64,000 nucleotides of DNA from Adineta vaga (taxonomy: Eukaryota; Rotifera): positions 2,046,001-2,110,000 of the forward strand of contig CP075496.1 of the NCBI GenBank assembly GCA_021613535.1, written 5' to 3'. Below the pieces are notes generated by a model, which was not told where the DNA came from, made no database searches, and saw only the letters and a program-made list of their open reading frames with translations. The translations under genes were made by a program, and so were the position numbers. Of this stretch, positions 1 through 11,141 are shown piece after piece (the stretch's first letter is position 1; each line of letters begins with the position of its first letter).

Positions 1-1356
1 TGCGAAAACAAGGTTCTATTCTTTCTGACTATTTCACTCCATCACATCGGTAAATCAACAGATAATTTTCTTCAAAAGAAAAAACGTTAAATAAATCTCG
101 TCTTTTGCATAATTAGTGAACCTGAAGAAGATGATGATGGAACATCTCTACCAAATGACAATAATATTGAATCTTCACGAAATCGACGACGTCGTTCAAG
201 GTAGTATTTCAAATTCTTTAATTCAATTAAAATGTGATAAAACGGAGGACAATATTGATCTTGCTGTTTTAGAGCACACGAATTGGGTGCACGAGAACAA
301 CCCGTAGGTGCAAATTCAGATTTTCAACATTCAGAATTAATGGTAACGAATTTCTAAAAAAAATCGCTATTTTATTGTTCAGATATAGTTTTTTCTGTTT
401 AGAATGTAGCAGCAAATGCAGTACCGGAACGAATGTTTAAAGTAGCTTTTATTGGTATGTATTCTTATTGGAATGTATGATGAGAGGCTGACAAAACAAA
501 ATGATATTTTTAGGCGATAGTGGAGTGGGAAAAACAAGTTTTATTCAACGATTTTGTACGGATAATTTTAAAGATTCCTTTTCTGCTACCATTGGTGTTG
601 ATCTTCAAGTAAAAATGATGAATATCGATAATCGAATTGTTGCTTTACAATTATGGGATACTGTAAGTATATAAAAAAAACGTCTTTTAGAAGAATTGCC
701 ATTGACGAAATTTTTCTTAAATCTTTTCAGGCTGGTCAAGAAAGGTTTGTTTGATAAAAATAAAATTCATATCAATTGAATTTTCATGGAATTTAATCAT
801 AGATTTCGAAGTATTACAAAACAATATTTTCGAAAATCCGATGGTGTTATACTTGTCTATGATGTAGCATCTGAAATCACATTTCGTAATGTTCGTGCGT
901 GGATGACAAGTGTTCGAGTATGTTTCAAATAGACAAATCTATTTCTTATTTATTCAAAATTGTTTAAAGGAATCGGCTGAAGATGATTGTGTAGTTGCAC
1001 TTGTGGGAAATAAGACAGATTTATGTAGTGATGATGAAAAACGACCGGTCAAGTATAAAGATGGAGCCAAATTAGCTGATGTAAATTCACTTCATTTGAA
1101 ATTGTTTTTCTTTGATTAGAATCATCTTTTTCATCTAGGAATATGGTTGTTTATTTTTTGAATGTAGTGCTAAATTAGGTACATCAGTTGTTGAAATAAT
1201 GGAAGCAATAGCTCGGTAAATGATGTAGTTTCTTCAGAGCAAAATTCTTCAATCAATCTTTTTTTTAGAATCATGCAAGATAAAGATGACAAACAACGTA
1301 AAGGTGAAAATATTGTTGATATATCATCAAAGAAGAAAAAACGTGGATGCTGCTAG
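1..1356 (+). CDS. Large Rab GTPase (CRACR2A/RASEF/Rab44 class), 3' part
   Basis: Partial gene whose 5' end lies left of the window. Exons read as 1-49, 117-200, 273-342, 403-454, 514-662, 731-744, 803-917, 970-1080, 1139-1215 and 1269-1356. The last six encode a complete Ras-fold domain: P-loop GDSGVGKTS, switch II WDTAGQER with the catalytic Gln, guanine-binding NKTD and ECSAK. The C-terminus is a lysine-rich stretch ending in Cys-Cys, a double geranylgeranylation signal for membrane attachment. The domain is preceded by an acidic and then Arg-rich linker in frame, so it is not a small Rab that starts at its own Met. The domain (LQLWDTAGQERFR, YFRKSDGV) resembles the large Rabs CRACR2A and RASEF, which carry EF-hands and coiled coils upstream. 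Those would lie outside the window, so that part is inference. Likely role: calcium-linked vesicle trafficking. AATAAA signals occur at about 1523 and 1786. Confidence 0.85.
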
Positions 1357-1907
1357 TCAGTTCAATGCATATCTTTCTTTCTTTTTATATTGAACAAAGC
1401 TAAATGAACACTGCTGCGCAGTTCTTTTTCTTTTCTTTTTTTTCTCTCTTTGATACGGTGTCGGGATAAATTGGGTTTGATAAAATCTACCAAGAGAAAC
1501 TGAAACGAAGAAAACAAATCTTAATAAATTGAAAGGAAATTCATCAGATGATTTAATAGACATGCACATGATAGAAACGAAGAAATTTCTTTTCGGATGA
1601 AGAAAAACGAGAGAAAAACGATATCTATTTCTTGAATTGCACGAATGACGATTACATATCTTCTATCGATAACCATACATCCGTGATTTTTTCTTTCGGG
1701 CGATCATTCTGATTGGAAAGAGATTATTCTTGCTCGATGCTCTTGACATATACAATCGAACAGTTGTCATTTACGTCTCGATACAAATAAAGAGAATCTG
1801 ATTCTTAGAAAACAAGTCAACGGGAGGTAAGGATGTTATGTTGATTGTTTCTTTTTTTCTTTCAACGAACAATTTGGTTATTCTTTTGTTTAGAATCGTT
1901 AATAATC
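1357..1907. other. Intergenic: Rab 3' end to ACE 5' end
   Basis: No convincing coding segment. It holds the candidate poly(A) signals of the Rab gene (about 1523 and 1786) and must contain the start of the ACE-like transcript. A pyrimidine-rich run lies at 1848-1862. Confidence 0.5.
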
Positions 1908-4798
1908 ATGAGTTTTTATCTGTTTCTTTCATGTTCATTTTTTCTCTTCATTCGTTGTCAACCACGCGATGAAATTGTTGAATGTAATGATAAAAAACTC
2001 AATCAATCTCAATTGAATGCAATGACTGGCCATGAACAAGAACAACTTGTAAATAAAATTTTATCTTTAAGAATTCTTCGACGTGTTCGATTGATATGAC
2101 TAAACTAATTATCTGAAACATTTCTTTCGTATTCATCACAAAATCTTTTCAAAGATGAAAACAAATTGTTTGAATTTCCGTTTCATCAGAAATAAACATG
2201 AAAAGTTGTCTTCATAGAATAATATTTGAATCTTTAGGCAAAAACAATTCTCTATGAATATAATATCAATCTAACAACACTTGCTTATATAACATCATCT
2301 TCAGAATTCGAATCACAATTATATCTCAATGATACGAATCGAAAACGTTTTATGGTAAACTTTGACTTTGAAATCACTGGGGTTTTTTTTTCTTCAAAAT
2401 AATTTTAGGAAAAAAACTATGAAATCTATCGAAATTGTTTGAAAATTATTGCAACAGTTGCTCGACAATTTGAAAAAGTCTATGAAAATACGAATTCATC
2501 ATTATATTGGTTATTTTTACGTACACAAGCCATTGGTGATGCAGGAGAAAATGATCCAATTATTAAATTTCAATTACAAAAATTCAAAAGTCATATTAAA
2601 GAAATTTACCATCGAAAATTTATTTGGAATAATACGAAAATTGGAATTGATGGTGAAGATTTCCAATCTCTATTTCAACAAAAAGCAGAAATCAATCTTT
2701 GATTTTCGTTTAGAAGTACAAGAAATTCTTGGTAGACTCAATTCATCAGATGATCTTCTGTCTTTATGGAATGCAACGTATGAAGTTGCAGCACCTATGC
2801 GTGATTATTATCCAACACTAATTGCAATACAAAATCAACAAGCCATACAGAATCGTATCTTAGTAGTAACCCATTCTTATAGATAAATCCCTGCTTTATT
2901 TTTCGATTTATTTGTTGATAAATCCTTCCTTAGTTTCTCCTACGAAAAAATCATTCTTGGTCCATATTTATTTGTGTTTTTCTTTCTTTGCTAAGGTACG
3001 AATGAAAAAAGTGATACACCAGCTAATCTTGAAGAACGTCGAATGGTTGAACAATTATGGCAAGAATTAAAACCATTATATGAATTAATACATGCTTATT
3101 TACGACAACAAATGGCACGAATGTATCCTGACCTTATTCAATTTGATCAACCTATCCCTGTTCATTTAACAAGTCAATATTAATTCGAAAATTTTCTTTG
3201 AAAAATTTAATTTAATTCTTTCGTTTCTAGAAGATCTTTTTGGTTTAATGATGACATATCTCGAACGTGATATTCTTCCATTTCCCAATATCAATGGTAT
3301 TGATCTCGGTCCGACAATGAAACGAAAAGTTTGAAGAACAAAAAACGAATCAATCTATATTTTCATTGCTTAAAATTTCTTATTTTTTTTAGAATTTTAC
3401 TGAAGAAAACATCTTTCGATATGCTGACGAATTTTTTGTTTCATTGAATTTAACACGCGTACCTGATTCATTCTGGAATCTATCCGTTTTTAAAAAGATT
3501 CCGAATCATCATATGGCTTGTCATCCAACAGCTTTTGATCTATATAAATACGACGATGTTCGGTAGAAGTTTCTTTCAAATTGTTGAATTCATTTTCTAT
3601 TCGAAAACATTTTAGAATTCGTATGTGTACAAGTGTAACATCACGAGACTTTTATGTTGTTCATCATGAAATGGGTCATATACAACATTATCTTCAATAT
3701 AATCATTTACCATTTTGGTTTCGACGATCGCCTCATGGTGGATTTGGCGAAGGTATTGGTGATGCAATTGCTTTAGCAACAATGTCTCCAGCACATTTAA
3801 AACGTGTTGGTTTATTAGAAAATTATACATCGACAAAAGGTAATTCGATAGAACATAAATCAATATTGTTTCATTTTGATTGTGATATATTTCTTTAGAG
3901 GATAATATTAAATTCTTGGTATCACAAGGTTTAAGTCGCCTGTTTTTACCACCCTATGCATATGCACTTGATATTTGGCGATGGTCGGTTTATAATGGAT
4001 CTATTCAACCATTTGAATATAATAAACGTTATTGGGATTTAATGTAAATGAAATTCTCTTGACATTTGTTTGATATTAAATTTTGTTTCGTTTAGATGTC
4101 AATATCAAGGTATGAAACCACCGACACCTCGTAATGAACGATATTTTGATGCAGGAACCAAACTTCATGTTGCTTTTGATTTATCATATATAAAGTAAAT
4201 CGAATCTTCTAACGAATGATAAATCCTTGTTTTTAGATATTTTCTTGCACATGTTTTTCAATTTCAAATTTTCGATGTTCTCTGTCGAGAAGCTGGCCAT
4301 CAAGGACCATTACATCTATGTGATTTACATGGTTCAATTGCAGCTGGAAAAAAACTAAAGTAGATTTTCGATTTTTCAAGAATTGATTTGTTTATGAAAC
4401 TTGTGTTTAACTCTTAGAATTTTATTGGGTTTGGGCTCATCAAAACCTTGGGAAGATATTCTAGAAGAATTTGCTGGTGTACGAACATTTTCTGCTCAAT
4501 CATGTTTGAAATATTTTCAACCATTACGAGATTATCTTGAAGAATTAGTTGCAAAGGGTGAATTAAAAGTTGGATGGAAATGTGAAAGTAATCAATCTTC
4601 AAGAAAACAAATAAACATCTATTCCCTTATATATCTCCTCTTTCTTTTTTCAAAATTTTCTTTTCATTAGAAGATAAATATCCATTTTGTCTTGTTACTT
4701 GTCTCCTCAACTATATCTTTTCTTATCTTATAGGTGAAACAATAAATAAAGAAAAAAGTCGCGAATATCATCGAAGTTATCTTTCTATTTTTAGCTAA
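1908..4798 (+). CDS. ACE: Angiotensin-converting-enzyme-like peptidase (family M2), single domain
   Basis: Thirteen exons (1908-2048, 2238-2354, 2409-2652, 2714-2854, 2996-3172, 3231-3328, 3393-3562, 3616-3839, 3899-4043, 4096-4194, 4237-4359, 4418-4587, 4734-4798) give about 637 residues. A hydrophobic signal peptide begins at the Met at 1908; an earlier in-frame Met at 1845 is less typical. The zinc site HEMGH lies in exon 8, followed by the third-ligand Glu in GEGIGD. Other M2 blocks are visible: [35 protein letters not shown] and [11 protein letters not shown]. There is one catalytic domain and no C-terminal membrane anchor, so a secreted dipeptidyl carboxypeptidase is expected, as with insect Ance. 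The intron at 2653-2713 has a weak donor (gtgaag), but without it the frame stops at 2700. The His normally before the third zinc ligand is Gly here. Substrate unknown. Confidence 0.93.
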
Positions 4799-5015
4799 AA
4801 ATGTCGATAGATGATAGTTCACCAAAACTAGATCTACATTCGATTGAATATTCCATCTGTTCTTTTGTAATTTATTAATTTATATATGAAAAAACAAAAG
4901 TTAGTAAAAAATCACAGCAAATAAATAATAATTCGTTCAAAAAAACAATTAGGATATTATCAAGCACCAAAATAAATTTGAGATTAATAACATAAGTAGT
5001 ATTAAAGAAATCGGA

Positions 5016-6651
5016 TTAAAACTTTGAAGAAAATTTCCCGAAAATATTTTTCACTGCATTATCTAAAAGATCATCTACTCCATCGGGTAATTTATCCGTA
5101 ATATGTTTCTTAATTTTATCTTGAATAATATCATCCGCTAACATACGTAATAATTCCGGATATCGTTCTTTAATTTCTTGAAAGAATTCTTCTGGTGAAT
5201 TTAATTTTAATTTCGAATTTTTTAATAAATCAACAATTTTATTAATAAAAACACGTAATTTACTTAAATAATTCGTACCACATATAAGTTTATACAATGG
5301 ATGTAAACTAGAGAATTTCTCGAGAATCTGTGTACATTCATCGATATGATTTGATAATGGTTGTAAAACATCATCTTCATTTTTTAAAGCAAGAATTCCA
5401 TAAGTTAAAATCAATTCAATATTTTGCATCATATGTCCAATAGCACCGACTTCTTTCACAGTATTTGCAGCTGAGACTTCAACAGCATCAGAACGAGATG
5501 GATCAATATTTGTACTTGCTAACATCGGTTCATTTGAATCAACAACAGCATCAGCCTGAAGATTCATTTTGTCGTAAGAATAAAGAAGAATTGAAAACTT
5601 ACTTGAGCTGCAACTTGTGCACCATGCTTTTGAATAAGATTATCATCGAGTTTATTCGCTGCTTGATAGAAACGTTCGAATGAATTCAAAGCTTTTTCAA
5701 CTACAGGAGCTTTAGTACCAAATTTTGATAGTTTTCGATGAATTTTTGTTGTCATTTCTAATGGTGCAAATCGATCATTTGTCGAACGTTTATCACCTAG
5801 AAATATTTTATAACGATCATATCATAAAGATAAAAAAAGAATACTTTTTTTATATTCTAACTTACCTGTAAGAGCTAATCGACCAAATAGTGAACTTAAT
5901 TGTTGACCAACTTGATCAATTAATGCTCGTACGGTTTCCGCAATTTTTTGTAAATCCATGATATTCGACATATCAATATGAAAGAATTTACAGAAGACAT
6001 CGATGATTTGTCCGAGAAAATCTAATATACGACCAATACCAAGTTCACCTAATTTCTCATCGATAACACCAAGAATTGTATTGAACTAAAATTCATTCTC
6101 ATAAATCTTTCGTTTATTTATTTCTATATTTAGTTTCTTACTCTTCCCAATAGCATTCCCGTTCCACAACATAATAAACCGATAATACCTAAATTTCCAT
6201 GTTCAGTGAGAGCTTCTCTTGCTTCATTCAATTGATTTTCAATTACTCGAAGTATTTCCGGATGTTCAGCAAATATAACACAAGCCAAACCAGATACTGA
6301 CTCATAAATTTGTATACTTGATAGAAATGTTGCAACTACAGGTGGCATTTGTGTAAAACCAGCTTGTTGAACTGTATCATAGAATTGTTTAATAATTGAA
6401 AAATGTTGTTTCATCGGACGAATATCATCACCATTTGCTGACGTTGTTTCAGTTGCACTGGGTAAATATTCACAAACCTTCTTTGTCCATTCACAAAGTT
6501 GTGTAGCATCAAGTCGTAGAATTAATGAATTATCCGTATTAGAATCTTGTTGAAATCGACCAATAAATGTACGTAATTTATCAATATTCGGTGTTTCCAC
6601 AGGTTCACCTCCATCATTATTTTGACCGCCCAAACATGAAAGAAGATTCAT
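5016..6651 (-). CDS. Orphan protein, about 487 aa
   Basis: Four exons on the minus strand (6651-6142, 6085-5866, 5796-5603, 5555-5016) with clean GT..AG junctions and an uninterrupted frame. I do not recognise the family. The protein is mostly predicted helix. It begins MNLLSCLGG, has a hydrophobic Gly/Cys-containing stretch ending exon 1 (IIGLLCCGTGMLL), an amphipathic second exon rich in Ile, Leu and Phe, and a charged C-terminal third with regularly spaced Leu and Ile ending GKFSSKF. There is no signal peptide, zinc ligand set or obvious repeat. The hydrophobic stretch could be one short membrane segment or a buried helix. It lies tail-to-tail with the ACE-like gene (217 bases) and about 200 bases from the dynein light chain gene on the same strand. 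It could be lineage-specific or too diverged to place. Confidence 0.75.
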
Positions 6652-6857
6652 TTTACAACGGTTTTCGTCCTCCTTATGTTCTGATTACTATTTCTTGTTC
6701 TGTCTATTGATATAGCGTAGGTAGATACATGAAAAGACATTTTTTCATTGGCCGATCGATTCCAAAAAGAAAACAGAACACATATTCTCTCTTTACAACT
6801 CAGTTGTCGCTGTGAATCGATCTCTCCTGATTAACACTTTATTTTTCTCAAGAAATT

Positions 6858-7208
6858 TCAATAATAAAAAATAGCAAATGCACTCGCTATACAAATGAAA
6901 TCTTGATTAATATAAATCGATTGTGCACATTTATCTGTATCCGAATCCCAATAAGCTCGACAATTCATTTGTAAGTTTTCATTATATTCTTGACAAATAA
7001 GAATTTGTATAATAAATTTATATCGTTCATAACCGAATGTTTTCAATGTTTCTTTAATTCGATGAGCTAAATCTTTACTTAACGAATGACATTGACTTGA
7101 ATCATATTGTTTATCATGTAAATATTCATGAAGAATTTCATGAAGACAATTTTTAACGTCTTGACAATTGAAAATTTTTCGTGGTAAACTTTGAATCTTG
7201 TCTGGCAT
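6858..7208 (-). CDS. Tctex1-type dynein light chain (DYNLT2B-like)
   Basis: Intronless 116-residue protein. The C-terminal half carries the Tctex1 fold signature: ERYKFIIQILI, then CRAYWDSDTDKCA and the terminal AFAIFYY, matching the conserved RYK...V / WD.DTD / FYY pattern of the family. The N-terminal helix region (CLHEILHEYLHDKQYD) resembles the TCTEX1D2/DYNLT2B subgroup more than DYNLT1/3, but I cannot settle the subgroup without alignment. Role in the family: light chain of cytoplasmic dynein; TCTEX1D2 serves the dynein-2 motor of retrograde intraflagellar transport. The length is slightly short for the family. The start is the only upstream in-frame Met and gives the full domain. Confidence 0.88.
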   Translation of the reverse strand: MPDKIQSLPRKIFNCQDVKNCLHEILHEYLHDKQYDSSQCHSLSKDLAHRIKETLKTFGYERYKFIIQILICQEYNENLQMNCRAYWDSDTDKCAQSIYINQDFICIASAFAIFYY

Positions 7209-7319
7209 GTCGCAAAAATATTTTCAAGAGCGCGTTGAAAAACAAAAGAAAAGAAATGATTTTTATTCTTGTAATATCATAAAAAAAGAAAAGAAAAGAA
7301 AAACGATAGCACGATGAAA

Positions 7320-9299
7320 TTAACTTGAATGTGTATTATAATGACGAGAATAGAGTCGTTCAATTGGAATATCTTTACTGAAAATATGTGGAGCTTGAAA
7401 GAGAGTTAAATATGAACCAATTGTAGTTAAAAAAATAAATACTATTAAACAACATCGATCGATAACAAGTGCAATATATCGCCAACCCTCTCTTTCCTAT
7501 TAAAATGAGAGAACATCTACAAATAATAATTGATTAGAAAAGAATACTTACGATATCATCTCGTTGAGCTTCACGTTGAGTTTCACTTATATATCGAATA
7601 TCTCGAATGGCTTGTTGAATAGTCGGAGGATATTTTTCAATGGATTTATTTTTTAAATATCGACTTAAACGATGTAAACTATCCTCTGTTGTTGATAAGG
7701 ATAATTCTTCATCACGTTTATCAGATTTTAATTGTGACATCGCTGTTGCGATATGTGGCTTGGACATTAGTATAAATGGTGGAATTATTTCGAAAAACCA
7801 TCGTTTTACCCAATCAGGCATGTAATGAGTATTTGGATGACGCCAATGGATATTTAATGTTATAATTGTAATAAAGATAGAAGCATTGACAAGAACTAAT
7901 GTAAATAATAAATATGTTCCAAGTAAAGAAAGTGTAAATGATGTTGGTGGAATAAGATCGACGAGTAGAAGATAGAAAACTTGTAATGCGACAAAGATTG
8001 ATATTGATAATGTTAATTTTTCACCTGAATCACCTGAAAAAGAGAATATCTTCTTGCAAAAGAATGAAATGTGTTGTTTTTGTTTTACTTACTAGGTAAG
8101 TAAAAGACAAGAATAGTAAGAAAAGCAATATTAACACAAGGTACAACAAGATTAACCATATAAAACAATGGTTTACGTCGAATACGTAATGTAAATGTTA
8201 CATCAAAATATGGATCATCTTGACAACAATCATAAATAAGAACATGACGAGCTGCATCCTAAAACATAAATTCAATGAATTCAAATTTGAACATATTTAA
8301 TGAGAGATATTTGTCATTCAATTTCTGACAGCTGTCCTGTTACTTATTATAAAGTACTTTTCAAGTATCTATTCCTATTATCTACTCTACAGATGGTGCA
8401 ATTGAATACAAGAATGATTAGTTGTTCGAGAGAATTTATTTCTATTTACAGCAGATAGAATATCCCATTCAATTGATGGATAATAATCAGTCAGATCAAC
8501 ACCAACAGCAATGAATATTTGTCCTGATTTATGTGAAAGATCAACCTAGAATTGAAAATAATCGTTTTGGAATCCAAATGAATTGATTGTTTACTAGATT
8601 TCCATCATGTGACCATGTTCCGAATTTCATGGCACATTTTTGAACATCAAATGGATAATATTGGATATCAATAGCACAATATGATTTGTAAATAACAGGT
8701 GGATGCCATTTAATTGTTCCATTCCAAAACTATCAATAAGAATTTATTTTCTTAGAAATTCAAAATAAGAAACAAAGTTATTTTTAGTCAAATTTACCAC
8801 ATGAGCTTTAGTGATTGTATTGACTTCATAGGTTCCATCAGCATTATTATATAGAACAATATCTGGTACCCAAATATCTGATGAAGGAATTTCTACAACA
8901 TCAATATCACCATATTGACTTGGTATCCATGTTAATTTGTAATCCGTCCATTCCTTGAAAAGAGAATTCGATTTTCTTTCGAGAAAAACAAAAGAAGAAG
9001 TTATTTTTTACATGTTCAAGCCAAACATTTGTTGTCATTATTTGATTTCTTTCATCAATATCTGATAATTGAGATAATTTCAAACCTAATTTAACATTCA
9101 CTGTTTGATTTATCGATGGAACAGGTAAAACAAAACGATTATAATCTTTCATAAGTTCATGTAATAATCTTTTTGCTTCAGCATTTCCTTGAACGTCTAC
9201 AATGAACGAAAGAATATTTTTCGACTTATTTTTCCAAATAATCTTACCAGATTTAAATAAAATGAAAACTTGTATTACAATCGTTATTAAACGAATCAT
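7320..9299 (-). CDS. Nicotinic acetylcholine receptor subunit, alpha-type
   Basis: Eight exons (9299-9248, 9196-9012, 8953-8798, 8729-8595, 8545-8450, 8258-8093, 8033-7552, 7496-7320) give about 482 residues. Order: signal peptide, Cys-loop ligand-binding domain, four membrane helices. Visible hallmarks: WLEH then EWTDYKLTW and [11 protein letters not shown]; a 13-residue Cys-loop between the two Cys ([13 protein letters not shown]); vicinal Cys-Cys in YDCCQDDP, which defines alpha subunits and the agonist C-loop; M1 starting [15 protein letters not shown]2 with [21 protein letters not shown]3; and M4 in the last exon ([15 protein letters not shown]). The M2 entry has Glu at the intermediate ring, consistent with a cation channel. 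The M3-M4 loop is short. Expected role: acetylcholine-gated cation channel at synapses or muscle. Confidence 0.96.
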
Positions 9300-11141
9300 A
9301 ATAATGTTTCTATATTCTTATTTGATCAAATAATAATATAACTAACATTAACTCGATGATTGCCATATTCAGTCGTTAAGATGATGAAAGACAAAGTACA
9401 CTTTGTTGATGACGTTCTGTTTATATACGAGACTTTGGAAGACAATCAATGACGATCGATAGCTAGACATTAAGAGTAAAAGAAGAAATAACGACAGTAG
9501 CATATGGACGAAGTCATCAGCAGAAAATAACTAAAAGAATAAGAAGAAGAAGAAGAAGGAAGAAAGGCCAGAATATTATTCTTTTTCTTCTCTTTTTTTA
9601 ATACTATCATTACGATCATAAATATTCGTAGAAATCTCGGTTTAACTTACCCAATTAGTCGAATAGGGAAGTTAGTTTTGTCGGAATTGAGATGCGAAAA
9701 GACAGACAAATGTTCTTCACTCTTTCACTCTCTCTCTCTCTACGTATGTGTATTCGATTGACTAATAAGGAAGATGAAGCACGCGTTCTTTCTCGTATGT
9801 TTCCCTAGAGGAACAAATCAATCGGAAACGTTAAATCAACAGTAGCAAAGATGCAGAAGATCTTTGCGACTGTTGTTATTATTAGAGAAAAGAAAGAAAA
9901 AAGAAGAATAAGAACAAGAAATGTCGATGAAAGACAAGCAAAAGAAATATAAATTCGCACTCAGAAGAGTATATTACATTGCTCTATGTCTAGTTCTGTT
10001 CTTTTCTTTCTCACTAGTTCCGTTTTCTTTTTCCTTTCCTCGGAATATTTGTCTAAAAATTTATCTTGATGGTGCTGATTATATGCAGAATAATGATGAC
10101 ATAACATTATATTGATAGAAAGAAAAAGAAGTAGAGTACTAATAAGTATCTATTTTCAACTCACTAGAGAATATTCATAAACATAAGTCGAAATAAATTT
10201 TCTTCTTCAACAACAATAGGAATCATATAAAAATAAAAGATATTTTTCGTTGCATATTTGATTGGAATTAACTATCGTATGTAAAGAAATGAATAAGTGA
10301 GCTTTATATCAAAAGACTGAAATCAGAGCTGAGAATTGTGTGAGTACGGAGGCGATGTACCATCAATGACTTATATAGACAGATATTGTTGTTTTAGGAA
10401 TTTGAATACATGATACTACTTTTCATAAATCTGTTGACTTAAGGTCATATAGAAGTGTTTTACATAATCTTGTTATTCATTCTTATCTATGATAGTTCTT
10501 TTTTCATTGTTGATTTTCAACCCATAATAAAATACAATTCTTCACTTTCGAATTTCTCTCAATTTCCTATATATATAAGCAATTTTTAATACCATTATGA
10601 AAATTTCTATTCAAAGTTAAGTATTTCACGATCAGAATAGTAACAAACATGTTTTTCATTTGACCTGCCAAGGATGACAACTATTATTCTTGCCATATTC
10701 ACATTACAATACAAAAATTCAATCTTCTTACTTGTCAAACTAACGTTTCCCTTGTGTGAAGATGATAATTTTCATTGAAAATTTTATTTATACAAAAGAA
10801 AACACATTATTGATTAATCATCTAATCATTGAGTTGATAGTTCATATTCAAAACACATAAACAAAAACACGCGCACACACACTGTTGCATTTTCTCACCT
10901 AGTTTACCAGAAAAAGAAAAACAATGTACTAGAAGAATAAACATACTCAGTGCAGACAAAGAAATCAAAAAAGGAAAATGAAGTCAATCTCTACGGAAAA
11001 AAAATAAGACTGAATAGTGGCAGAAAAAAAGAAACATAAGTTCGCTAAAGATCTTTCTTAGATAACAAATAGTAAACTGAAGAATAGAAATTTGTATAAA
11101 AACAAAAAAAAAGAAAACGAAAATGGTAAAAATAAAACAAT
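9300..11141. other. Intergenic 1.8 kb: nAChR upstream / dlg downstream
   Basis: No coding segment with family resemblance. Short open frames (for example near 9921-10115) lack splice partners or similarity. A purine tract of GAAGAA type lies at about 9541-9565 and a CT-rich run at 9721-9745. The stretch should hold the nicotinic receptor promoter and the dlg 3' end. Confidence 0.4.

Noticed and set aside
2653-2713. Frameshift in the ACE-like gene
   Set aside because: A 61-base GT..AG intron removes the stop and restores the M2 alignment, so it is treated as an intron despite the weak donor.
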